From contig JADKBC010000043.1 of assembly GCA_016715205.1 (NCBI GenBank), positions 1 to 8,731 of the forward strand: 8,731 bases of DNA. Direction: 5' to 3'. The stretch is from Holophaga sp. Its GTDB lineage: Bacteria > Acidobacteriota > Holophagae > Holophagales > Holophagaceae. Below, piece after piece: positions 1 through 6,308 of this stretch (position 1 is its first letter; each line of letters begins with the position of its first letter). Under the pieces are notes generated by a model. That model was not told the origin of the DNA, did no database searches, and saw only the letters and a list, made by a program, of their open reading frames with translations. A program made the translations under genes and the position numbers.

Positions 1-1
1 G

Positions 2-325
2 ATGGAAATCTCGATCCTGCTTGCCAACCTCAACATCACCGCCGCCAACTGCGGCGCAGGCTGTGCCATCACCTCCAAAATTATCGTGGATGCCTCCATT
101 TATGATGGTGGTTTGGGTGTGGACTACACAGATACCACATTCAACCCTGACCTGCTGGTCGGTGATGGCAGCCCCACCGCGCTGGAAATGCTGACATTCA
201 CTGCCCAAGTTTCTGCACTGGAAGATCAAACCAATTGGCTGCCTGTCTGGCTTATTTCTGGTCTTGTAGGAATCATACTGGGAATGTTCCTGCTAAAACG
301 GACTGGATTTCGAAAAACTGGCTAG
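2..325 (+). CDS. C-terminal part of an exported protein with a C-terminal membrane anchor
   Basis: The frame is open from the first bases, so the Met at position 2 is probably internal and the true start lies upstream. The visible 107 residues contain a CGAGC pair of cysteines (about residues 17-21) and a polar, Asp/Thr-rich stretch typical of extracellular beta-domains. A single hydrophobic segment follows at about residues 80-98 (WLISGLVGIILGMFLL). A short basic tail (KRTGFRKTG) ends at TAG 323-325. This hydrophobic-then-basic ending suggests a protein facing outwards and held in the membrane by its C-terminus. Only 35 bases separate it from the multicopper oxidase start, so the two are probably co-transcribed. 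I do not recognise the family; an extracellular repeat or adhesion-type domain is possible. If TAG were read through, only five more codons would precede a TAA at 341. Confidence 0.6.
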   Translation: MEISILLANLNITAANCGAGCAITSKIIVDASIYDGGLGVDYTDTTFNPDLLVGDGSPTALEMLTFTAQVSALEDQTNWLPVWLISGLVGIILGMFLLKRTGFRKTG

Positions 326-351
326 CATTCGCTAAAGAATTAAAAAGTGAG

Positions 352-356
352 AGGAG
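352..356 (+). promoter_or_regulatory. Ribosome binding site of the multicopper oxidase
   Basis: AGGAG inside the purine stretch 349-358, four bases before ATG 361. It selects this ATG over the in-frame upstream start at 235, which would lie inside the preceding gene and lack a signal peptide at the N-terminus. Confidence 0.6.
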
Positions 357-360
357 AATT

Positions 361-1915
361 ATGAACAAAGTTAAGCTATTTTCACTTCTTGTAATCATTT
401 TGCTGGTAGCAGCAGGCGGTTACGTACTGATGGTGGCAAATGCCCAACCTGCGCGCGCTGCTGGTACCGTCACGTACCATCTATTTGCAACGGACGGGTA
501 TATTCGCCAGGCAGACCACGGCGGCCCCGACAGCCTCAGCCCGACCTATATTTATGGTTTTGTTGGTGGGCGCAGCAATGTCGGTCTTAAAACTTATGAT
601 TATTCGCTCCAGACCGCGGTAATTATGACCCAGACACGCTCGGCTCCGCTCAACCGGCCCCCGCCCCTGCCGGTGGGATGGTCACCGCTGCCGAAATGCC
701 CCTGACAGGTAAAGCCCAGTTCCCGGCCCCGGCAATTTGGGCCACCAAGAACGATGTGGTTGAAATTCGCCTGAAAAATCTGGGTGTTTGGGCTAATCCA
801 ACCGCCCCAAACGATCCGCACTCCATCCACCTTCATGGTTTGGATGTTGACGCAGCCAATGACGGCGTCCCCGAAACCTCAGTCGGCGCAGTGCCCTCCA
901 ACCTGTGCAACAATGGCACCACCGACTCGACTGCCCCTTATGACTGCGATGACCGTGGCGGCATGGCTCCTGGCGCCGGCAACGTCGTCGTTTATATGTT
1001 CATGGCCAGCACCCCTGGCACGACCATGTATCACTGCCACCAGGAAGCCGATATTCATGTTCAAATGGGTATGTACGGCGCCCTGGTGGTATACGATTCT
1101 GACGATCCCGCCGGGAATGTCGCTTCATCTGCTTGCACCGCCGGTAAATTGGGCGGCGTGGACTGCGGTAAAGGCCCCGGCAGCGGCGTTGGCGGCGTTT
1201 ACAATGGTTTCAAATATGACAAAGATGTCATCATGCTGCTCTCCGAAATGGACTCAGATTATCACTGGGCCGAAGAAGGCGTCTACGGCCTCAAGCAGAC
1301 TGCTGGCCTGACAAACGACGGCGTCAAACCCTGGAACCCGATTGACTATGTACCCGAATACTGGTACATCAATGGCCTGTCCTTCCCCAACACCATCGGC
1401 GTTTCCAATGCCGGCATCAACATGACCAACTGGCTGGCTGTCCATCCCGAATACAACCCCCTCATTCAGGGCAGCGTCAGTGCAACCACATGGGCTTCCA
1501 CCCAAGCAGGGTCTGGAGAAAAACACCATCCTGATTGGCTCCGGCGAAACCTACGAACTGCTTCTGGATATGGGCCAGCAGGCCACCCAGAGCACCTATG
1601 AAGCCGGCGTGCAAAGCCGGTACTATGATGGGACTCCTGCCTGCCAGAACTCGCTCAACTATTTGGGCATCCCATTCCCAAGCGCCAACGCCCCTGTTAC
1701 CAACAAGGCGGACGGCTGCCCGCCCATCCCCGATGCGGGTGATCCTGCCAATATCGGCTCTCACGAATACATCGGCGGCCCCACTGTCGTGGGTGCGGTC
1801 GGCCTCGGCGGAACGGCTCCAGCTCTTCCCGTTCCACAACCACGATGATTATAAAGCCACCAACAATGGCGCCTATCCGGGCGGTATGTTCACCATGGTG
1901 ATCCCGTTGCCCTGA
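361..1915 (+). CDS. Secreted multicopper oxidase (frame broken at three places)
   Basis: The reconstructed protein is about 517 residues: an extracytoplasmic copper oxidase that would oxidise a metal or organic substrate and reduce O2. The first segment (361 to about 609) gives a Sec signal peptide (MNKVKLFSLLVIILLVAAGG..., no twin Arg). The second (about 609-1510) carries the copper motif HSIHLHGLDVDAANDGVPE (819-875) and GTTMYHCHQEADIHVQMGM (1017-1073), which supplies Cys 1035, His 1032/1038/1056 and Met 1065. The third (about 1510-1820) contains EKNTILIGSGETYELL. The fourth (about 1820-1915) ends FPFHNHDDYKATNNGAYPGG, with an HxH at 1835-1843. Breaks: one base missing near 609-610, one extra G at 1509-1511, one extra C at 1819-1820. 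Correcting these gives an uninterrupted chain with the expected motifs. The Cys-containing motif lies in the N-terminal half and only an HxH lies near the C-terminus, as in two-domain oxidases with the blue copper site in domain 1. The substrate cannot be told. Either sequencing indels or a recent pseudogene would explain the breaks. Confidence 0.85.
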
Positions 1916-1930
1916 TCCGGCTTAGCCCGC

Positions 1931-1988
1931 TCAATGAAATAGAGAAGGGGTGGGGTCCTCTTCTCCATCCCATTCTCGATTTCATTGA
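1931..1988. repeat. Long imperfect inverted repeat after the oxidase
   Basis: Bases 1931-1940 pair perfectly with 1979-1988. After one mismatch 1942-1946 pair with 1973-1977, and after another 1948-1950 pair with 1969-1971; a few more GC pairs are possible further in. It lies 15 bases after the oxidase stop and has no T-run behind it. It is therefore a weak intrinsic terminator at best, and may instead be a transcript-end stabilising or attenuating hairpin. Confidence 0.6.
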
Positions 1989-2000
1989 ACATCCTAAACT

Positions 2001-2032
2001 TCAGGCGTCTCAGTAGTAGTAAAAACGCCTGA
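2001..2032. repeat. Small inverted repeat upstream of the cupredoxin gene
   Basis: TCAGGCGT (2001-2008) and ACGCCTGA (2025-2032) are perfect 8-bp inverted arms separated by 16 bases. The loop holds CAGTAGTAGT and an A-run. The site is about 60 bases before ATG 2092, a plausible place for an operator or 5' leader hairpin. No good -35/-10 pair with 16-18 base spacing was found nearby, so its role is open. Confidence 0.45.
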
Positions 2033-2091
2033 TTGCTGGTAAAATCTCAATCAACCGATCTAATTTTTAATGGTGGTTTAAGAGCGACCTC

Positions 2092-3018
2092 ATGAATAGC
2101 AAAAATAACCGAATGCCCAACTTTCTAACCCGTTTCAAACTGCGCTTATGGATGCTGGCAGTCGCCATCATCCTGTTGCTTCTGGCTGCCTTTGCTGTCT
2201 GGCAGTATCAGAGAATTACCCAGGGCAAGCGAGACGCCCCTGAAGCAGAAACCATTCTCAGTGCGCAGGCCGGCACACCTTTTCAAATCCTGATCCCAGC
2301 CTTCATGCCGCAGCAATTTATCCGTGAGGAAGTCAGCATCATGCTCAACGAGGTCGGACCAGGCGGTGAACCGATGGTGCAGTTGGCCTACCACGACAAA
2401 GATGGCAATTCGCTTTTCCTGCGCGAGTGGGTTCCCATCAACCCCGACAAAGAAGTATTGGCCGGCTCTCGGCCGGTAGAAACTTCCTGGGGCAAAGGCT
2501 GGCTGCTGAAACAGGGCGAGGAACTGGTGGCGCTCTGGACGGATGTCGGGCCGCTGCGCATCTCGATCTACAGCCCATTTGCCAGCCTTGTTTCAGCCGA
2601 AGAAATTTTGCAAATGGCAGAAACCCTTGGCCCCGCTTCGAATGCCCAGGTGTTCTCATTTGTTGTGGATCTACCCGAGGTTCGCGCTGTGGAACCACCC
2701 CCGCCTTTTGTCCCTGAAATTAACGCCGAAGGCGTGCAAGAGTTCACACTGGTGGTGACGCCGGGTGGCTATGACCCGCTCCGGATTCAGCTTACCAAGG
2801 GTGTGCCGGCGCGCATGACTTTTCGCGCCATTGGCCAGGTGGGCTGCGGCAAGGAGCTAATCTTCCCTTATGGGACGAATACCAGCCTCGAAGGTACGCT
2901 GTTTGATGAATCCGATACCGAAATTCTGGAATTCACACCCTCCGAAAACGGTGTTTTTGAATTTCACTGCTCGCACCAGATGTATCGCGGCATCCTTACC
3001 GTTGTTCCGGCGCCATAA
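2092..3018 (+). CDS. Membrane-anchored protein with C-terminal cupredoxin domain
   Basis: A 308-residue intact protein. A basic N-terminus (residues 1-19) and one membrane segment at about 20-38 (WMLAVAIILLLLAAFAVW) place the rest outside the cytoplasm. Residues about 60-185 form an unrecognised alpha/beta region (PFQILIPAFMPQQF..., LFLREWVPI), vaguely like anti-sigma-factor-associated or DUF4367-type domains. A Pro-rich linker (201-208, EPPPPFVP) leads to a cupredoxin-like domain (about 217-305): GYDPLRIQLTKGVPARMTFR, Cys252 in VGCGKELIFPYGT, and a final FHCSHQMYRGILTV with His292, Cys293, His295 and Met297 as likely copper ligands. This resembles the Cupredoxin_1 type fold, whose usual ending is F-x-C-G-M-x-M; here the ending is C-S-H-Q-M. 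The likely role is to bind copper and pass it on at the membrane surface. It is the first gene of the run leading to the ABC transporter and PCuAC, with 16 bases to the next gene. The start has only a weak Shine-Dalgarno match; Met8 is an alternative. Confidence 0.82.
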   Translation: MNSKNNRMPNFLTRFKLRLWMLAVAIILLLLAAFAVWQYQRITQGKRDAPEAETILSAQAGTPFQILIPAFMPQQFIREEVSIMLNEVGPGGEPMVQLAYHDKDGNSLFLREWVPINPDKEVLAGSRPVETSWGKGWLLKQGEELVALWTDVGPLRISIYSPFASLVSAEEILQMAETLGPASNAQVFSFVVDLPEVRAVEPPPPFVPEINAEGVQEFTLVVTPGGYDPLRIQLTKGVPARMTFRAIGQVGCGKELIFPYGTNTSLEGTLFDESDTEILEFTPSENGVFEFHCSHQMYRGILTVVPAP

Positions 3019-3034
3019 ATTCTAGCCACGCATC

Positions 3035-3646
3035 ATGCCATACCAGCTTTTACGCTTCATATGGATTCTTTTACTGTTGACAGCTTGCGCGCCTGCTGCG
3101 CCTGACCTGGCAAACCTTGCCGCGGCTGAAGCGACCCAGATCGTGCAGCAAGCCCAGGCGACTGCGCTGATCCAAAACGCGCGCGCCACAGCCAATGTGC
3201 TCCTGACGCCATCTGTCCTGGCTCCTCAGGCCACACCGATCCCAACCGTCATCCTGGTGGAAGCTGCGTCAGAGACTGCTCAACCCGTTGAAGCCACCAA
3301 CCCAGCGGCTCCTACCGAAGAAATCAGCCACACGGTCAAGCTGCTGAAGCAAGCTTCAGCGCCAACAACAACCTGCTCAGTGTCCAATTCCTGGCGGCGG
3401 TCGCCACCGTTCAGCGCTGGCAGCAAGGCGGCATGTATCTAATCGACGAAGCCACGGGCCAAAAGTATGAAGAAATTCCGTAATGCCGGTGGTCGGCGTC
3501 CTGTTTGCCGCCCTACCGTGGATGGACAGCCTGGCTATGTCATGTTCACCAACCTCCCAGTTCCGCTCCAAACCGGCGCTGTCGTGACGGTTGTATTGAG
3601 GAATTACCGCTGGGAACACATCCCATTTCCAATGCAAAGCCCATAA
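3035..3646 (+). CDS. Lipoprotein of unknown function (frame broken)
   Basis: The start gives a short lipoprotein signal: MPYQLLRFIWILLLLTAC, lipobox L-T-A-C with Cys18. An Ala/Gln-rich, probably helical stretch follows (AAAEATQIVQQAQATALIQNA), then a Pro/Thr/Ala-rich spacer. The literal frame stops at 3440-3442, but coding clearly continues in other frames. Frame 1 gives NNNLLSVQFLAAVATVQRWQ and GGMYLIDEATGQKYEEIP up to TAA 3481. A short piece in frame 0 gives MPVVGVLFA. The final frame 2 piece gives VDGQPGYVMFTNLPVPLQTG and TVVLRNYRWEHIPFPMQSP, ending at TAA 3644-3646. Three missing bases (near 3345-3352, about 3480, and 3508-3513) restore one protein of about 204 residues. The C-terminal part looks like a small beta-domain on the outer face of the membrane. 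I do not recognise the family. Its position between cupredoxin and ABC permease suggests an accessory or adaptor lipoprotein of the transporter. Confidence 0.7.
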
Positions 3647-3656
3647 CCCCCATCCC

Positions 3657-3661
3657 AGGAG
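3657..3661 (+). promoter_or_regulatory. Strong Shine-Dalgarno before a 15-codon leader frame
   Basis: AGGAG with seven bases to ATG 3669, the best ribosome binding site in the copper gene run. It serves the short leader frame 3669-3716, or an N-terminal extension of the permease. The permease ATG at 3713 has no comparable site of its own. Confidence 0.5.
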
Positions 3662-3668
3662 AAACAAG

Positions 3669-3716
3669 ATGCCAAAGACCTTCTCACTCCAATCTACAGC
3701 CAGAAACCCGCAATGA
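3669..3716 (+). CDS. Possible 15-residue leader peptide coupled to the permease
   Basis: ATG 3669 opens a frame encoding MPKTFSLQSTARNPQ. Its TGA (3714-3716) overlaps the permease ATG (3713-3715) as ATGA, the usual arrangement for translational coupling. The Shine-Dalgarno AGGAG is ideally placed. Alternatively, given the many one-base breaks here, it could be the true N-terminus of the permease with a missing base near 3712. Against that, FtsX-type permeases normally begin directly with a segment like N-x-x-Q-L-x-L-K-N-L-K, which is exactly how the 3713 start begins. Confidence 0.35.
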   Translation: MPKTFSLQSTARNPQ

Positions 3717-4905
3717 ATACCACCCAGTTAACCTTAAAAAACCTCAAGGGCAGCGCATTTCGCAGCATCGTAGTTGCCTTGTGCGCCCTGCTCGTCTCAG
3801 GATTCGCTGTATCCATCACCCTGATCATGCGCGGCGCCGAAACCAGCCTCCAGTTAGCCCTGGACCGGTTGGGCGCAGATATTGTCGTGGTCCCAGCCGG
3901 AGCAAGCGCCCAGGTCGAAAGCGCCCTCCTGATGGGCCAGCCCGCCGAAGTCTGGATGCCCGAAGAAAACCTGCAAAAAATCGCAGCCATCCCCGGCGTA
4001 GGCCAGGTATCTCCGCAGCTGTTTCTCTCAACCCTGGCGGATGCAGCCTGCTGCACAGCTCCCAATATGTTCCTGGTAGCCTATGACCCGCCACCGATTT
4101 CACCATCCAGCCCTGGCTGGAAAACAAAATCGGCAGCGGGCTGAAACTGGGCGAAGTGGTCGGCGGCGATTTTATCTTCGTCCCGGAGGGCTCGCTGAAT
4201 ATCTTGCTGTACGGTTACCGGGTGACCCTAAAAACCAACCTGGAACCGACCGGTACCGGCATTGACCAGACCATGTTTTTCACCTTTGATACAGCCAGGG
4301 ATATCTCCCGCATCTCACAAACCATGGCCATCAGCCCCCTGACCATCCCCGAAGGCAGCATCTCAGCCGTGATGGTAAAACTGGCCCCTGGCTCAAACAC
4401 CCGGGATGTGGCAATTTCCATCCTCAAGGAAATGCCCGATGTCACCCCCATAGAAAGTCTCAATATGTTCCAGTCCTACCGCAAACAGATCAGCGGACTG
4501 ATCAAGAGCGTGGCTGTGGTGCTTGGCGCCACCTGGGTGCTTTCCCTGGTGGTCATCGGCCTGGTATTCTCCATGGCAGCCAACGAGCGCCGGCGTGAAA
4601 TGGGCGTGCTGCGGGCACTGGGCGCCACCCGTTCCTTTATCCTGTTTTCTCTGCTCAGTGAGGCCGGCCTGCTGGCTGCTGTGGGCGGGGTCATCGGGGT
4701 GACGATTTCGGCCATCAGCATTTTTGTCTTCCGGCGCGCCATCATCGATTCACTCGGCATCCCGTTCATGTTCCCAGATCCCCCGGCCCTCGCCTTGCAG
4801 GTGACAGCCGGGATTGCCCTGACCCTGGTCAGCGTGATCCTCTCAGCCCTGATCCCCACCTTCCGGGTCAGCCAGCAAGATCCAGCCACCGCGATGCGAG
4901 AATAA
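3713..4905 (+). CDS. FtsX/MacB-type ABC transporter permease (one frame break)
   Basis: The reconstructed length is about 397 residues. Topology is the FtsX/MacB type: membrane segment 1 at about residues 18-39, a large extracytoplasmic domain, then three membrane segments near the C-terminus (4496-4578, about 4633-4735 and 4795-4863). Between the first two of these lies the cytoplasmic coupling motif NERRREMGVLRALGATRSFI, diagnostic of the family. The frame from 3713 stops at 4142-4144, but frame 1 already continues it from about 4090 (ATDFTIQPWLENKIGSGLKL, then VVGGDFIFVPEGSLNILLYG). One missing G at about 4090 (gacccG-gccacc) joins them. The outer domain has an adjacent Cys pair (residues 113-114, DAACCTAPNMF). 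FtsX/MacB-type permeases often move or extract lipophilic or protein cargo, or transmit force, rather than importing small solutes. In this setting a role in copper delivery or lipoprotein handling is inferred. The ATPase starts three bases after the stop. Start 3713 is chosen for the family-typical N-terminus. Confidence 0.88.
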
Positions 4906-4908
4906 CCC

Positions 4909-5634
4909 ATGCTCGAACTGCAAAACGTCAGCAAAATTTATGCCCCATCAAAAGATAACCCAGTCAGTGCGGTCCGTGATTCCAGCCTCACAATTTCACC
5001 GGCTGAATTCATTATCATCACCGGGCGCTCTGGTTCGGGCAAAACCACCCTGCTAAACCTGGCAGCCGGCCTCACCCGCCCAACCAGCGGCACAGTCCTG
5101 CATGATGGCCAAAACCTCTGGGGGCTCTCTGACCTGCAGCAGTCCCGCCTGCGCAACCAGAAGATTGGCTTCATCTTCCAATTTCCCAGCCTCCTGCCTG
5201 CGCTCAACGCCCTGGACAATGTCGCCCTGCCCACCATTTTTTCAAAACAGGTCAACCAATCAAAAGAGGCCGTGTATGAACGTGCTTTTGGCCTGCTGCA
5301 CACCGTCGGACTGGAAAACAAGTTAAAAGCACTGCCGCGGCAGCTCTCCGCCGGTCAGCAGCAGCGGGTCGTGATCGCCCGGGCGCTGATGAACAATCCC
5401 CACTACCTTCTGGCAGACGAACCCACCAGCAACCTCGACGAAAAGACCGAGCTGGAGATCATGGATTTGTTCCAGGAGATTTTCCAGCGCACCGGAATCA
5501 GCGTGGTCATGGTCACCCACACCAGCCAGTTGGTCCGCTTTGGCACCCGGGCAATTGAAATGGCTGACGGCAAAATCATCAGCGACCGATTACAAAACAC
5601 CCCCACCCATTCCCACCCAATATCGGAAAAATAA
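4909..5634 (+). CDS. ABC transporter ATP-binding protein (MacB/LolD-type partner)
   Basis: A 241-residue intact ATPase that powers the adjacent permease from the cytoplasmic side. Visible motifs in order: Walker A GRSGSGKTT (39-47), Q-loop FIFQFPSLLP with Gln91, signature LSAGQQQRV (146-154, an LSGGQ variant with Ala at the third position), Walker B YLLADEPTSNLD (166-177) and H-loop His204 in VMVTH. The length and the spacing between motifs match the MacB/LolD/FtsE group, which partners FtsX-like permeases. It begins three bases after the permease stop with little Shine-Dalgarno, so translation is probably coupled. It ends one base before the PCuAC start. The C-terminus has a small His-containing tail (PTHSHPISEK); this may be meaningless but lies in a copper locus. 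Confidence 0.95.
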   Translation: MLELQNVSKIYAPSKDNPVSAVRDSSLTISPAEFIIITGRSGSGKTTLLNLAAGLTRPTSGTVLHDGQNLWGLSDLQQSRLRNQKIGFIFQFPSLLPALNALDNVALPTIFSKQVNQSKEAVYERAFGLLHTVGLENKLKALPRQLSAGQQQRVVIARALMNNPHYLLADEPTSNLDEKTELEIMDLFQEIFQRTGISVVMVTHTSQLVRFGTRAIEMADGKIISDRLQNTPTHSHPISEK

Positions 5635-5635
5635 T

Positions 5636-6103
5636 ATGCGAAAACTACTCCCTCTCTTTGTGCTTGCTGTATTATTCATCCTTTCTGCCTGCGCCCCGGC
5701 CCCAGAGGGTGTCCACATAGAAATCCAATCGCCCTGGGTCCGGGCTGCTTCAGTCATGGAAGCCTCGTCCGGGATGGATGGCATGGGCGGCAGCACCAGC
5801 GCCGCCTACATGGTCATCCAAAACCCTGGCACAGAGCCCGACAACCTGATTGACGTCCGCTCAGATGCTGCCGAGATTGTTGAACTGCACACCAGCCAGA
5901 CAAAAAACGGCGTCACCATGATGTCTGCCGTTGAAAGCGTGCCCGTCCCCGCCCGCGGCAAAGCCGAACTTAAGCCAGGCGGTCTGCACATCATGTTCAT
6001 AAAACTGAAGAACGATCTGGCGGCAGGCGACAAAATCAGCCTGACCCTGGTCTTCGAAAAATCTGGCGAAATTCAAGTCGAGGCAGAGGTCAAGAATCCC
6101 TGA
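5636..6103 (+). CDS. PCu(A)C-type copper-binding lipoprotein
   Basis: A 155-residue extracytoplasmic copper chaperone; PCuAC proteins bind Cu(I) and hand it to cuproenzymes such as cytochrome oxidase CuA sites. The N-terminus MRKLLPLFVLAVLFILSAC has a lipobox with Cys19, so it is probably membrane-tethered. The family motif H-X10-M-X21-H-X-M is exact: His85, Met96, His118, Met120. The SPWVRAA and SAAYMVIQNPG segments before it are also typical. An extra Met-rich insert (Met41, 47 and 50; GMDGMGG) precedes the domain and could add copper ligands. Start 5636 is chosen because it gives the lipoprotein signal; an in-frame upstream ATG at 5540 would lie inside the ATPase gene. There is one base between the ATPase stop and this ATG, so this gene belongs to the ABC operon. 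It is the last gene before the terminator at 6209-6254. Confidence 0.93.
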   Translation: MRKLLPLFVLAVLFILSACAPAPEGVHIEIQSPWVRAASVMEASSGMDGMGGSTSAAYMVIQNPGTEPDNLIDVRSDAAEIVELHTSQTKNGVTMMSAVESVPVPARGKAELKPGGLHIMFIKLKNDLAAGDKISLTLVFEKSGEIQVEAEVKNP

Positions 6104-6130
6104 CTGATTCACTCCAATTCCTTTTCACAC

Positions 6131-6160
6131 CGAGTCGTTTCGAGTCGTTTTAGTCGTTCC
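6131..6160. repeat. Three tandem 10-bp repeats
   Basis: CGAGTCGTTT occurs twice exactly (6131-6140 and 6141-6150), followed by a degenerate third copy TAGTCGTTCC (6151-6160). The block is flanked by a distant 7-bp inverted pair (ACACCGA 6127-6133, TCGGTGT 6176-6182; the first arm overlaps the repeats). It lies in the spacer between the PCuAC stop and the terminator. No function can be assigned; a protein-binding array or simple slippage product are both possible. Confidence 0.6.
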
Positions 6161-6208
6161 TTTTTTAGCCCCTTTTCGGTGTCCTTGTCCCATCCTGCCC
6201 GGATGCCA

Positions 6209-6254
6209 GCGGCACCTGGCTGGGAAAGATTTCCCAGCCAGGTGCCGCCTTTTT
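6209..6254 (+). terminator. Strong intrinsic terminator closing the copper operon
   Basis: A perfect 18-bp stem (6209-6226 pairing with 6231-6248), rich in GC, has a 4-base AGAT loop and is followed after one C by TTTTT (6250-6254). It ends + strand transcription about 105 bases after the PCuAC stop and separates the copper genes from the following exoprotein. There is no matching A-run on the other side, so it is not bidirectional. Confidence 0.92.
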
Positions 6255-6295
6255 GGCGCGATAATGCAAATACCCCCGGATTCAGATCATCACCC

Positions 6296-6300
6296 AAGGA
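6296..6300 (+). promoter_or_regulatory. Ribosome binding site of the heparinase-like exoprotein
   Basis: AAGGA eight bases before ATG 6309. It favours 6309, which gives a clean signal peptide, over the in-frame ATGs at 6264 and 6300. Confidence 0.65.
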
Positions 6301-6308
6301 TGGGATTT

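Noticed and set aside
235..360. Upstream in-frame start for the multicopper oxidase
   Set aside because: It overlaps the preceding gene, whereas ATG 361 has a Shine-Dalgarno and begins a proper signal peptide.
2033..2066. Possible promoter TTGCTG ... TAATTT before the cupredoxin gene
   Set aside because: The spacing is 22 bases and the matches are partial; not strong enough to call.
3505..4086. + strand open frame of 193 codons across the lipoprotein end and permease start
   Set aside because: The protein is Arg/Pro/His-rich and unstructured, and it crosses two well-supported genes in another frame.
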